A stretch of 64,000 nt of DNA from Paraburkholderia eburnea (GTDB lineage Bacteria > Pseudomonadota > Gammaproteobacteria > Burkholderiales > Burkholderiaceae). A program made the translations under genes and the position numbers. The stretch lies in the NCBI RefSeq assembly GCF_002917095.1, contig NZ_PQGA01000015.1:84147-148146 (forward strand), in the 5' to 3' direction. Shown piece by piece: positions 1 through 9,927 of this stretch. The notes beneath the pieces were generated by a model. It was given only the letters and a program-made list of their open reading frames with translations. It was not told the DNA's origin and did not search any database. Within the stretch, counting starts at the first letter, position 1, and every line of letters begins with the position of its first letter.

Positions 1-1553
1 TCGCCCTTGCCTAGCAGCGCGGCGGAAGCGGCCTGCATGTACAGATCGCCGTACGCAATGGTCGGAATGCCGAAGCGGAAGAACTTGTAGTGCGCGTCCT
101 GCGCGACGATGTGCGAGTTGCCGAGTCCGTAGAACTCGATGCGCCGCGCGCCGCTAAGCAGCGAAATCGCCTGCTCGACCTGCTCGAAGTTCAGATGCTC
201 GCGCAACTGCAGGATCGCGGACACCGTGTTGTCGAGCACCTTCGCGCCGAAGTCGGTCGCCGTGTCGCCCAGATGCACCTGGCTGTGGCTGACCGGAATC
301 GTGCCGGTCAGGCCGGTCGCGAGCTTGAGCTTGAAGTCCGACAGACCCTGGCAGCCGAGCGAGCGGCAGAAGCGGATCACGGTGGGCTGGCTCACGTCGG
401 CCTTGCGCGCGATATCGACGATCGGATCGTTGATGATCGAGCGCGGATGGTTCAGCGCGAGATCGGCCACGCGTCGCTCGGCGGGCGTGAGCGCGTCGCG
501 CATCTGGCGGATGCGCTCGAACACCGCCGACGAGCCGCCGCCCGCGCGGTTCGAAAGCTGTTCCGCGAGAATCGCCGAAACCCCCAGAAACGCGGGGTAT
601 TCCGCCGTGATGACGTAGGTGGGCACGTTGGCGAGATAGGCTTCGAAACGGCCCTTCGCCTCGAAACGCTGGCGGAACGACGAGCGCGTGAAGAGTTCAC
701 CCAGGCGCGGCACCACGCCGCCGCCCACGTAGATGCCGCCGAGCGAGCCGAGCGTCACCGCGATGTTGCCCGCGAAGCTGCCGAGAATGCCGCAGAAGCA
801 TTCGACCGCTTCGAGCGCGAGGGCTTCGCCCTCGTGCGCGCGTTTGGTGATTTCCGCCGGATCGACGCTATCCGCCACCTTCTTCTTGTCGCGCGCGGCG
901 AGCGCCCGATAGATCAGCTCGATGCCAGGACCCGCGCAGACGCGCTCGAACGACACGTGCGGCCATTTCGTGCGCGCGTATTGCAGCACGATGTCCTCGC
1001 GCTCGTCCTGCGGCGAAAAGCTCGCGTGACCGCCTTCGCTGCCGAGCGCGATCCAGCGGTCGTCGGCGGGAATCAGGCCCGAGACGCCCAGACCCGTGCC
1101 CGGCCCGAGCAGGCCGATCACGCTGTTCTGGCGCCGCTGGCCGCCGCCCACCTGGACGCGCTGCGTGTCGGTCAGACCCGGCAGCGCCATGGCCAGCGCG
1201 GTGAAGTCGTTCACGACCAGCAGCGTGTCGAAGCCGAGCGCGCGGCGCGTGGCCTCGATCGAAAAGCTCCAGTCGTGGTTGGTCATGCGCACCTGGTCGC
1301 CGTCGACCGGGTTGGCGATGGCGATGGCCGCATGGTTCACGCGGCCGATCTTCGTGTCCTTCAGATACTGCTGGATCACTTCGGCGACGCCCGGATACTG
1401 CGCGCACGGGTAGACGCGCACCTGGCCGATGTCGCCCGGCGCGGTTTCCAGCGCGAAGCGCGCGTTGGTGCCGCCGATATCGGCGAGCAGTCTCGGTCCG
1501 TCGGCGTGCTGGCCCGCGCCAGAAGCGGATTTGTTAGGCGCACCAGTAGACAT
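1..1553 (-). CDS. glk: Bifunctional glucokinase / RpiR-HexR family regulator (3' end outside window)
   Basis: Reading begins at ATG 1553 and stays open to the window edge (about 517 codons visible; the C-terminus is missing). The N-terminal half is a ROK-independent bacterial glucokinase (ATP + glucose to glucose-6-phosphate): phosphate-binding LLADIGGTNARFAL near residues 22-35 and a GPGTGLGVSGL segment. After about residue 340 comes an RpiR-type helix-turn-helix (ADVSQPTVIRFCRSLG, about 383-398). The start of a SIS sugar-phosphate domain follows (RIEFYGLGNSH, about 470). This Glk-HexR fusion is a known Burkholderia arrangement; HexR domains sense 2-keto-3-deoxy-6-phosphogluconate. It overlaps pgl by 20 bp and lies in a pgl-zwf operon whose promoter carries a HexR-like operator, so autoregulation is inferred. 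Confidence 0.93.
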   Translation of the reverse strand, partial: MSTGAPNKSASGAGQHADGPRLLADIGGTNARFALETAPGDIGQVRVYPCAQYPGVAEVIQQYLKDTKIGRVNHAAIAIANPVDGDQVRMTNHDWSFSIEATRRALGFDTLLVVNDFTALAMALPGLTDTQRVQVGGGQRRQNSVIGLLGPGTGLGVSGLIPADDRWIALGSEGGHASFSPQDEREDIVLQYARTKWPHVSFERVCAGPGIELIYRALAARDKKKVADSVDPAEITKRAHEGEALALEAVECFCGILGSFAGNIAVTLGSLGGIYVGGGVVPRLGELFTRSSFRQRFEAKGRFEAYLANVPTYVITAEYPAFLGVSAILAEQLSNRAGGGSSAVFERIRQMRDALTPAERRVADLALNHPRSIINDPIVDIARKADVSQPTVIRFCRSLGCQGLSDFKLKLATGLTGTIPVSHSQVHLGDTATDFGAKVLDNTVSAILQLREHLNFEQVEQAISLLSGARRIEFYGLGNSHIVAQDAHYKFFRFGIPTIAYGDLYMQAASAALLGKG

Positions 1554-2235
1554 CGAGTCTCACTCCCTTGTCGTTCGCCAGTTTCGAGATGGCGTTGTTT
1601 TGTTCTGTTGCCGCCGCCTGTTGCAGCACGTCGAGCTTGCGTTGTCCCGCGATCAGCAGGAACAGGCGGTCGACCTGGCGCAATGCCTGCATCGACCACG
1701 ACACGCGCGCGTGGGGCGCGGCCTGCGGATGCACGGCCACGAACGGGCGCGCGGTGGTGATGGCGTCAGCCCACTCGGGTGCGTCGGCGAAAATCGAGGC
1801 GGTGTGGCCGTCCTCGCCCATGCCCAGCACGGCCACGTTCGGCACACGGCGCTGGGCATCGGCGTTGAGCGCAGCGACGTGCGCGTCGAGATCCTGCGCG
1901 ACATCGACGAGCGGCAGGAAGCGCGCGTTGGCGGCTTCGTGCTTGAGCAGCGTCTCGCGCACGAGGCGCGCGTTGCTGGCCGCATCGCTTTCGCTCACCC
2001 AGCGGTCGTCCACCAGCGTGACGTCGGTGTGCGCCCAGTCGAAGCGGTGCGTCGACAGGTTCTCTAGAAAGGGACGCGGACTCGTGCCGCCGGAGACGGC
2101 GAGCGTCGCACGGCGCGCACCGGTGCCGGGCGCGGCTGCAAGAGCGGTGAGCGACGCATGTAGCGCGTCGCCCACGGCTCGCGCCAGCGCGTCGGATTGG
2201 ACGCGCGGGTCGTCGAATACGTGAAGCTCGATCAC
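1534..2235 (-). CDS. pgl: 6-phosphogluconolactonase
   Basis: 233 aa, the usual length for Pgl (DevB type), which hydrolyses 6-phosphogluconolactone to 6-phosphogluconate after the Zwf step. Visible family motifs are LAVSGGTSPRPFLENL in the N-terminal third, WAHTDVTLVDDRWV in the middle and VAVLGMGEDGHTASIF. The start is GTG at 2235 with GGAGGA just upstream. It lies between zwf and glk on the same strand. The stop is inside the start of glk (20-bp overlap), which suggests translational coupling. Confidence 0.95.
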   Translation of the reverse strand: MIELHVFDDPRVQSDALARAVGDALHASLTALAAAPGTGARRATLAVSGGTSPRPFLENLSTHRFDWAHTDVTLVDDRWVSESDAASNARLVRETLLKHEAANARFLPLVDVAQDLDAHVAALNADAQRRVPNVAVLGMGEDGHTASIFADAPEWADAITTARPFVAVHPQAAPHARVSWSMQALRQVDRLFLLIAGQRKLDVLQQAAATEQNNAISKLANDKGVRLDVYWCA

Positions 2236-2287
2236 TTCTCCTCCAGGCTGCTTTTTTGTAGGTCTTCGGGGTCTTTCAACTGTCCAC

Positions 2288-2320
2288 TACGTCCATTACG
2301 TCTATTACGTCTATTACGAC
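2288..2320. repeat. 9-bp tandem repeat between zwf and pgl
   Basis: Consecutive units TACGTCCAT, TACGTCTAT, TACGTCTAT and a partial TACGAC. The array is in the 167-bp zwf-pgl gap and has no obvious coding or hairpin role; possibly a slippage-prone spacer. Confidence 0.8.
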
Positions 2321-2402
2321 GGGTGCGATGGCCTTTCTTCGCGCGGCAAACGCCTACGAAAACCTGCCGCGCGTTGCACACTCGGGCACTCACCCGTTCA
2401 CA

Positions 2403-3869
2403 TCAATTCTCTTCTTCGAGCCAGCAGGTGCCGTGCTGCGCCAGCATCGCGCTTGACGCCGCCGGTCCCCACGTGCCCGCCGCGTACGGCTTGGGCGGAC
2501 GCGCGGACGCGCTCCATTCGTTGAGGATCGGCTCGACCCATTTCCAGGCCGCTTCCTGCTCGTCGCGGCGCACGAACAGCGCCAGACGTCCGTTGATGAC
2601 GTCGAGCAGCAGGCGCTGATACGCCTCCATCTGGCCTTCGCGGAAGAACTGGTCGAACGCCAGATCCAGATGCACGCTCGCGAGATTCATGCCTTCGCCG
2701 GGCTGCTTGGCGAGGCAATAGAGACGAATCGTTTCGTTCGGCTGCAGGCGGATTACGAGGCGGTTCGAGCCTGGGCGCAATGCCGTGGGACCGAGCGCCG
2801 AGTGCGGCACGGGCCGGAAATTCACCACGATTTCCGCGACGCGGTCGGCCAGACGCTTGCCGGTGCGCAGGAAGAAGGGCACGCCGGCCCAGCGCCAGTT
2901 CTCGATCTCTACCTTCAGCGCGACGAAGGTGTCCGTGCGGCTGTCCGGCTTCACGCCTTTTTCGGTGGCGTAGGCGGGCACCGGCGTGCCGCGGATCACG
3001 CCCGCGTGATACTGGCCGCGCACGGCGACCTTGCTGATTTCGTTGGGATCGATGGGCTTGAGCGCGCGCAGCACGCGCAGCTTTTCGTCGCGCACCGAAT
3101 CCGAATCCATCGAATGCGGCGGCTCCATCGCGACGATCGAGAGCAGCTGCAGCAAATGGTTCTGCACCATGTCGCGCAGCGCGCCGGTGTTGTCGTAGAA
3201 GTCGCCGCGCGCTTCCACGCCCAGTTCTTCGGCGATGGTGATCTGGATGCTTTCGACCCATTCGCGGCGCCACAGCGGCTCGAACAGCGCATTGCCGAAG
3301 CGCAGCGCGAGCAGGTTCTGCACCGGCTCCTTGCCGAGGTAATGGTCGATGCGATAGATCTGCTCTTCGGCGAAGATTTCGCCCACGGCGTCGTTGATCG
3401 CGTTCGACGATTTCAGATCGTAGCCCAGCGGCTTTTCCAGCACGATGCGCGCGTTCTCGTTCAGGCCGACCGCGGCAAGCGCACGGCAGATCGGCACGAA
3501 CAGGGACGGGCCCGTGGCCAGATAGAACACGCGGATGCCGGGGAGTCCGGCGATGCCGTCGCGCAGCGTGCCGAAGTCTTCGGCGCGCGACAGGTCGAGC
3601 TTCACATAGACGATGCGTTCGAGAAAGCTGGCCCAGGCGGCTTCGTCCAGACCGTTCTTCGAAACGTGCGGCTTGACGTGCTCCTCGACCCACTGGAGAT
3701 AGTGATCGCGGTCGTTCTCATGGCGCGCGACGCCCACGATCCTGCCGGATTCGGCCAGCATACCGGAGCGATGCGCCTCGAACAGTGCCGGAAGAATCTT
3801 GCGCATCGCCAGGTCGCCGGTGGCGCCGAACAGCACGAACGTGAATCCTGAATCGGTAGGGAATTGCAT
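2403..3869 (-). CDS. zwf: Glucose-6-phosphate 1-dehydrogenase
   Basis: 488 aa from ATG 3869, close to the family norm of about 490. It oxidises glucose-6-phosphate to 6-phosphogluconolactone with NADP+ (or NAD+). The Rossmann loop FVLFGATGDLAMRKILPALF lies near residues 9-28 and the substrate/catalytic motif RIDHYLGKEPVQN is near residue 175. An in-frame start 37 codons further upstream exists, but GGAG sits at the right distance before 3869, and the upstream extension would run through the zwf promoter. First gene of the zwf-pgl-glk operon, transcribed away from the sugar ABC transporter. Confidence 0.97.
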   Translation of the reverse strand: MQFPTDSGFTFVLFGATGDLAMRKILPALFEAHRSGMLAESGRIVGVARHENDRDHYLQWVEEHVKPHVSKNGLDEAAWASFLERIVYVKLDLSRAEDFGTLRDGIAGLPGIRVFYLATGPSLFVPICRALAAVGLNENARIVLEKPLGYDLKSSNAINDAVGEIFAEEQIYRIDHYLGKEPVQNLLALRFGNALFEPLWRREWVESIQITIAEELGVEARGDFYDNTGALRDMVQNHLLQLLSIVAMEPPHSMDSDSVRDEKLRVLRALKPIDPNEISKVAVRGQYHAGVIRGTPVPAYATEKGVKPDSRTDTFVALKVEIENWRWAGVPFFLRTGKRLADRVAEIVVNFRPVPHSALGPTALRPGSNRLVIRLQPNETIRLYCLAKQPGEGMNLASVHLDLAFDQFFREGQMEAYQRLLLDVINGRLALFVRRDEQEAAWKWVEPILNEWSASARPPKPYAAGTWGPAASSAMLAQHGTCWLEEEN

Positions 3870-3973
3870 AGTCTCCGTCACAGTCCAGATAGGCCGGAAG
3901 CCGGCCGCGGAAGCTGCGCCAACAGGGCGCGGGCTGGGTTCCGTCGGGCGGCCGTAGTCCGATAAAATTTTTT

Positions 3974-4002
3974 TTGACACTGAATTGTAGTTTAACTACA
4001 AT
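3974..4002 (+). promoter_or_regulatory. Sigma70-type promoter for the sugar ABC operon
   Basis: TTGACA at 3974-3979, a 17-nt spacer and TACAAT at 3997-4002: a perfect -35 and a 5/6 -10. Transcription would start near 4009, leaving a leader of about 470 nt before the substrate-binding protein gene at 4478. The spacer and -10 are covered by the HexR-like palindrome. Confidence 0.8.
3984..4002. promoter_or_regulatory. HexR-like operator
   Basis: Perfect 9-bp inverted repeat around one central base: ATTGTAGTT-T-AACTACAAT. The core TGTAGT-N3-ACTACA matches the shape of known HexR operators (TGTARTxxxxYTACA). It overlaps the -10 of the transporter promoter and the -10 of the divergent zwf promoter, so one bound repressor could close both. 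The likely ligand-sensing repressor is the RpiR half of the glk product encoded at 1-1553. Confidence 0.82.
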
Positions 4003-4011
4003 CCAAATCAA
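3984..4011 (-). promoter_or_regulatory. Divergent promoter for zwf-pgl-glk
   Basis: On the minus strand: TTGATT (complement of 4006-4011), 16-nt spacer, TACAAT (complement of 3984-3989). The start would be near 3977, about 108 nt before the zwf ATG. It overlaps the opposite promoter almost completely. Confidence 0.62.
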
Positions 4012-4477
4012 GAGGTAACGTTGATTCGATGAAAAAAGCGTGGGGAAGCGCGGCCCGGCGAGGGTTTGCGGCGGTCTTCAGGCGAATTTCGCGAGTCGTA
4101 CGGAACGTCTCCCATGTTAAAGGACAATGAATCCGTCCATCGGCGAGCCCGGCGAATGCCAGGCGAGCGGCACATGGGAAACCCCGCCTCGACTGGCCGC
4201 GCATCTACAGGCAGCAATACAGGCAGCAAATAAGCCTGGCGGGCGTGGCCGGACAAAATCAAAAGAGGAGACAGTCAGTTGCATCCCGAACCACTCATCT
4301 CTTGAGCGTCCAGCGGCCGGACTCCGGCCCGCGGCCCGCGCGCATCCCAAGACAACACACGCGCGTGGTACTCCGGCGCCCGTCCGTCCAGTGTTTTGCC
4401 TGTTTGAACTAAATCGCACCCTGGCGAAATCAGGGGCCAACCGTCTTTTTTGTTCAGGTGTCTGGAGGAGATAAGCA
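4012..4477 (+). other. Long leader of the ABC transporter operon
   Basis: About 465 nt without a convincing gene between the inferred start site and the first cistron. A 115-codon open frame at 4127-4474 has no good ribosome-binding site and an unremarkable Arg/Pro-rich product, so it is not called. The region could hold post-transcriptional control, but no known riboswitch is recognised. Confidence 0.5.
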
Positions 4478-5725
4478 ATGAAATTCCGAGCGATCATGGG
4501 CGCCCTGTGCGCAGCAGGTCTGATGGGCGGCGTTGCCACGGCGCAAGCTGCCGAGTCGATCGAAGTGCTGCACTGGTGGACGTCGGGCGGCGAATCGAAA
4601 GCCGTCGGCGTGCTCAAGGACGACATGCAGAAGCAGGGCTACACCTGGAAGGACTTCGCCGTTGCCGGCGGCGCGGGCGCGGCAGCCATGACCGCGCTCA
4701 AGACCCAGGTGATCTCGGGCAACGCGCCTAGCGCCGCCCAGATCAAGGGTCCGCTGATCCAGGAATGGGCCGAGCAGGGCGTGCTTGTGCCGATCGACTC
4801 CGTCGCGGGCGACTGGAAGGCCAACCTGCCGCCGCAGATCGACAAGATCATTCACGCGGACGGTCACTACGTCGGCGCGCCGTTCTCGGTGCACCGCGTG
4901 AACTGGCTGTGGCTCAACAAGGCCGCGCTCGACAAGGTGGGCGCCAAGCCGCCGACCACGTGGCCGGAATTCTTCGCGCTGGCTGACAAGCTCAAGGCCG
5001 CGGGCATCCAGCCGGTCGCCGCAGGCGGCCAGCCGTGGCAGGACCTGACGCTGTGGGAAGACGTGGTCCTGTCGCAGGGCGCGGACTTCTACAAGAAGGC
5101 GATCGTCGATCTGGACCAGAAGACGCTGACGTCGGCGCAGATGGTCGGCGTGTTCGACACGGTCCGCAAGATCGAGTCGTACATGGATAACGGCCGCACG
5201 GGCCGCGACTGGAACCTCGCCACGGCCATGGTCATCAACGGCAAGGCCGGCATGCAGTTCATGGGCGACTGGGCCAAGGGCGAGTTCGCCAACGCGAACA
5301 AGAAGCCGGGTGCGGACTACATCTGCGCGCCGGTTCCGGGCACCTCGAAGGGCTACACCTTCAACGTCGACTCGTTCGTGTTCTTCCAGCAGAAGGGCCA
5401 GAAGACGGCCACGCCGGGTCAGCTGGCGCTCGCGAAGACCATCATGAGCCCGGCCTTCCAGGAACAGTTCAGCCTCTACAAGGGTTCGATCCCGGTGCGT
5501 CTGGGCGTCGATATGAGCAAGTTCGACGATTGCGGCAAGCAGTCGTACGCGGATGAGCAGACGGCCATCAAGGCCGGCGGCTACGTTCCGTCGCTCGCTC
5601 ACGGCATGGCTCAGGCCGACGCGACGGCAGGCGCGATCACCGACGTCGTCACGAAGTTCATGAACTCGACGCAAGATTCGAAGAGCGCGGTTGAAGCGCT
5701 CGCGAAGGCTGCAAAGACGAAGTAA
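4478..5725 (+). CDS. gtsA: Sugar (probably glucose) ABC transporter, substrate-binding protein
   Basis: 415 aa with a Sec signal peptide (cleavage after about residue 24, ATAQA/AES), so periplasmic. It belongs to the family 1 extracellular solute-binding proteins. The mature N-terminus IEVLHWWTSGGESKA is typical of GtsA-like glucose/mannose binders, and MQFMGDWAKGEF is a further family motif. A strong GGAGGAG precedes the ATG. Head of a four-gene transporter operon, divergent from zwf with a shared HexR-like operator, which points to glucose as substrate; this is inference from context. Confidence 0.9.
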   Translation: MKFRAIMGALCAAGLMGGVATAQAAESIEVLHWWTSGGESKAVGVLKDDMQKQGYTWKDFAVAGGAGAAAMTALKTQVISGNAPSAAQIKGPLIQEWAEQGVLVPIDSVAGDWKANLPPQIDKIIHADGHYVGAPFSVHRVNWLWLNKAALDKVGAKPPTTWPEFFALADKLKAAGIQPVAAGGQPWQDLTLWEDVVLSQGADFYKKAIVDLDQKTLTSAQMVGVFDTVRKIESYMDNGRTGRDWNLATAMVINGKAGMQFMGDWAKGEFANANKKPGADYICAPVPGTSKGYTFNVDSFVFFQQKGQKTATPGQLALAKTIMSPAFQEQFSLYKGSIPVRLGVDMSKFDDCGKQSYADEQTAIKAGGYVPSLAHGMAQADATAGAITDVVTKFMNSTQDSKSAVEALAKAAKTK

Positions 5726-5884
5726 GCAGTCGGCTTGTGTCTTGTGAAGTGAAGTAAGACGGGGTGTGCCGTTTGCGTTGCGCATACGGCGCACCCCGGG
5801 CATGACGGTTCAACCCGAACCCCATCATCGTGCGCGAAGTCCCGAAGTCCATTCGACCTTTCGCACCGTAACAGGAGTTGCGCA

Positions 5885-6829
5885 GTGACTGCTTCTCTTA
5901 GCGGCAACGGCAAGGCGGCCACGCCTGCTGAATCGCGCCGCGCGTCGCCCATGGCGGCGCTTGCAGACCGCTGGATCCCGAAGCTGGTGCTTTCGCCCAG
6001 CATCCTGATCAGCCTTGTGTTCGTCTACGGCTTCATCGCCATTACCGGCTATATCTCGCTGTCCAATTCGCGATTGATGCCGCGCTACGATTTTGCAGGC
6101 TTCGACCGTTACAGCGAGCTGTTCTCGAACGACGTCTGGTGGACGTCGGCGCAGAACCTCGGCTGGTTCGGCATTCCGTTTATCGTTATCTGCGTGTTTC
6201 TCGGCCTCTTTCTCGCGATCCTGCTCGACCAGCAGATTCGCCAGGAAGGCGCGCTGCGCGCGGTGTTCCTCTACCCGATGGCGCTCTCGTACATCGTGAC
6301 GGGGACGGCCTGGCAGTGGATCTTCAACCCGGATCTCGGTCTCCAGCAGGTGCTGCACGACTGGGGCTGGACGAGCTTCCAGCTCGGCTGGCTCAACGAC
6401 CCGGACAAGGCGATCTTCTGTATCGTCGTCGCGGCGGCGTGGCAGTCCACCGGCTTTTGCATGGCGCTGTTCCTCGCCGGTTTGCGCGGTGTCGACAGCG
6501 AGATCTTCAAGGCCGCCCAGGTGGATGGCGCGACGCTGCCCACGATCTACCGCAAGATCGTGATTCCGAGCATGCGTCCGGTGTTCTTCTCGGTGCTGCT
6601 GATCCTGTGTCACATCACGATCAAGACGTTCGACCTGGTTGTCGCGCTGACCGCAGGGGGACCTGGCACGTCGTCGTCGCTGCCGGCCATCTTCATGTAC
6701 ACGTTTTCGTTCAACCGCGGGCAACTCGGCGTCGGCGCAGCTTCGTCGATGATGATGCTCGCGACGGTGGTGGCCGTGCTCGTGCCGCTCATGTACCTGG
6801 AATCGAGGAGCACGCGCAATGCAGCCTAA
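5885..6829 (+). CDS. gtsB: Sugar ABC transporter permease 1
   Basis: 314 aa inner-membrane subunit with about six hydrophobic segments (e.g. LVLSPSILISLVFVYGFIAI near residue 35). The EAA loop that contacts the ATPase is visible as EIFKAAQVDGATLPTIYRKI near residue 210. The start is GTG at 5885 after CAGGAG. Its 3' end overlaps the next permease gene by 11 bp, as expected for a heterodimeric MalF/MalG-like pair. Confidence 0.93.
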   Translation: MTASLSGNGKAATPAESRRASPMAALADRWIPKLVLSPSILISLVFVYGFIAITGYISLSNSRLMPRYDFAGFDRYSELFSNDVWWTSAQNLGWFGIPFIVICVFLGLFLAILLDQQIRQEGALRAVFLYPMALSYIVTGTAWQWIFNPDLGLQQVLHDWGWTSFQLGWLNDPDKAIFCIVVAAAWQSTGFCMALFLAGLRGVDSEIFKAAQVDGATLPTIYRKIVIPSMRPVFFSVLLILCHITIKTFDLVVALTAGGPGTSSSLPAIFMYTFSFNRGQLGVGAASSMMMLATVVAVLVPLMYLESRSTRNAA

Positions 6830-7676
6830 GATGAAGCTGAGCCGCGTTTTCATCTACGCGGTATTGATTCTGTTCGCGTTGTACTTCCTGTTCCCGCTCT
6901 ACGTGATGCTCTCGACGTCGTTCAAGACGCTCGACGAACTGCACACGGGCAACATGCTCACGCTGCCCGGACACCCGAGCTTCGCGCCGTGGGTGAAGGC
7001 ATGGAGCGAGGCCTGTACCGGCGTGCGTTGCGACGGCATGCAGCCGTTCTTCATGAACTCGGTGAAGATGGTGATTCCGGCCGTGCTGATCTCGTCGATC
7101 ATCGGCGCGTTCAACGGCTACGTGCTCACGCACTGGCGCTTCCGTGGCGCGGATGCGCTCTTCACGATGCTGCTGGTGGGCTGCTTCATCCCGTTCCAGG
7201 CCATCCTGTTGCCGATGGCGCGCCTCGAAGGCTTCTTCGGCCTCTCGAACACGATTGGCGGTCTGGTGCTGGTGCACGTCGTCTACGGTATCGCGTTCAC
7301 GACGATGTTCTTCCGCAACTTCTACGTGAGCGTGCCGGCTGAACTCGTGAAGGCCGCGCGCATCGACGGCGCCGGTTTCTTCATGATCTTCACGCGCATC
7401 ATGATGCCGATCTCGCTGCCGATTTTCATGGTGTGCCTGATCTGGCAATTCACGCAGATCTGGAATGACTTCCTGTTCGGTATCGTGTTCTCGGGCGTCG
7501 ATTCGATGCCGATCACGGTGGCGCTGAACAATCTCGTGAACACGTCCACGGGCGTGAAGGAATACAACGTCGACATGGCCGGCGCGATCATCGCCGCGCT
7601 GCCCACGCTGCTCGTCTACGTGATCGCCGGCCGCTACTTCGTGCGCGGTCTCACGGCGGGCGCGGTGAAGGGCTAA
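6819..7676 (+). CDS. gtsC: Sugar ABC transporter permease 2
   Basis: 285 aa, MalG/GtsC-like partner of the preceding permease. About six membrane segments are seen, starting with VFIYAVLILFALYFLFPLYV near residue 10. The EAA loop ELVKAARIDGAGFFMIFTRI is near residue 173 and is followed by PISLPI. Translationally coupled to gtsB by an 11-bp overlap and followed after 81 bp by the ATPase gene. Confidence 0.93.
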   Translation: MQPKMKLSRVFIYAVLILFALYFLFPLYVMLSTSFKTLDELHTGNMLTLPGHPSFAPWVKAWSEACTGVRCDGMQPFFMNSVKMVIPAVLISSIIGAFNGYVLTHWRFRGADALFTMLLVGCFIPFQAILLPMARLEGFFGLSNTIGGLVLVHVVYGIAFTTMFFRNFYVSVPAELVKAARIDGAGFFMIFTRIMMPISLPIFMVCLIWQFTQIWNDFLFGIVFSGVDSMPITVALNNLVNTSTGVKEYNVDMAGAIIAALPTLLVYVIAGRYFVRGLTAGAVKG

Positions 7677-7757
7677 CACCTGTCGGCCAGTGTTCGTGCA
7701 GGGCACGGACGCTGGCCCCACGCAGAGCGCTGCGTATCGATTAAAAGGATTCATAGC

Positions 7758-8876
<1,119 letters not shown>

Positions 8877-8899
8877 TTTCCGCGCGTCGCTGTAAAAAA

Positions 8900-8939
8900 G
8901 AAAAACCCGTTCGCTGCGCAAGCAGGAACGGGTTTTTTG
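8900..8939 (+). terminator. Rho-independent terminator of the ABC operon
   Basis: Stem AAAACCCGTTC / GAACGGGTTTT with a short loop and a six-T run, just after the ATPase gene. Confidence 0.9.
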
Positions 8940-8968
8940 TTGTCGGTGTGTGCTCGGGCTAGGTCGGA

Positions 8969-9739
8969 TCAGAGATGACCGTGCTGGCCGTGTCCATGCC
9001 CATGCAGCGGCTGCAACAGCACGAGCACTGCGCCCGCGCCGCCGTCATGCGGCCGGGCCTGGCAGAACGCGATCACCTCTTCCTTCTGCACGAGCCACGC
9101 GCGCACTTTGCCCTTGAGCACGGGTTCCTTGCCGACGGAGCCGAGTCCCTTGCCGTGAATCACGCGCACGCAGCGCAGCCCGCGCTTGCCGGCTTCGCGG
9201 ATGAACGTCTGCAGGGACTCGCGCGCTTCCTCGCGGCGCATGCCGTGCAGATCGAGCTGCGCCTGCACGATCCAGGTGCCGCGCCGCAGCTTCTTGACGA
9301 CTTCCTCGCTGATGCCGGGGCGGTGATAGTAGAGCGAGTCGTCGGTATCGAGCAGGGCCTCGGGATCGAATTCGTCGGAGATAGCTTCGTGCAGGACGGC
9401 CTGTTCGTCGAGGCGGGTCTGCAACGGCAACGGTACGGGGGCCGAGCGGCGCGGCTGGGCACGCGGCGGCGCCACGAGCGGCGCGACCGAGCCGACCTCG
9501 CGGCGGAACAGATCGCTGTCGGCGGCGGCTTCCACGCGCGCGGCCTGGGCCGCGACACGTTCGCGCTCGCGCTGGCGCGTCTGGGTCTTGAGCGCGTCGC
9601 GCAGGCTGCCGAGGCCGGAAAAACCGCTGGCCGCCTTGCCGGGTTCCAGTGCGGGCGCGGGGGCCGTGACGGGCGCCGCCGCGGGGCGCGGGCTGGCGGG
9701 GCGCTTGGGTTCGCCCGGATGGGGGACGTTCTTGGGCAT
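8969..9739 (-). CDS. Smr-domain protein
   Basis: 256 aa. The N-terminal about 150 residues are low-complexity, Ala/Pro/Arg rich. The C-terminal about 90 residues are an Smr domain, the MutS2-associated nuclease fold: LDLHGMRREEARESL and the RCVRVIHGKGLGS motif (H-G-K-G). The protein ends in a His-rich tail, HGHGHGQHGHL. Stand-alone Smr proteins of this size are common in proteobacteria and several have RNA/DNA nuclease activity; the substrate here is unknown. Lies tail-to-tail with the ABC operon and is followed on the far side by trxB. Confidence 0.88.
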   Translation of the reverse strand: MPKNVPHPGEPKRPASPRPAAAPVTAPAPALEPGKAASGFSGLGSLRDALKTQTRQRERERVAAQAARVEAAADSDLFRREVGSVAPLVAPPRAQPRRSAPVPLPLQTRLDEQAVLHEAISDEFDPEALLDTDDSLYYHRPGISEEVVKKLRRGTWIVQAQLDLHGMRREEARESLQTFIREAGKRGLRCVRVIHGKGLGSVGKEPVLKGKVRAWLVQKEEVIAFCQARPHDGGAGAVLVLLQPLHGHGHGQHGHL

Positions 9740-9927
9740 GACGAAAGAAACGAGAGAACGAAAGGCGCTGGTTGAGTCGATTCCGACGCGGCGAAATGCC
9801 GCGCGACGTCCGACGACGAAGCCAATGAAAAAGGGCCGCCGGCTGGCTGGCCGCGACCCTCTTGCAATGCGCCGCCAGACTTCAGGGCGCTATTTTACCG
9901 GCTTGACGGCTGTGGCCTGGCTTCGGC

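Noticed and set aside
90..1760. 556-codon plus-strand open frame opposite glk
   Set aside because: Antisense of a clearly recognised gene; the Arg/Ala/Asp/Val-rich product is typical of GC-rich shadow frames.
4127..4474. 115-codon frame in the gts leader
   Set aside because: No Shine-Dalgarno and no recognisable sequence; kept only as part of the leader.
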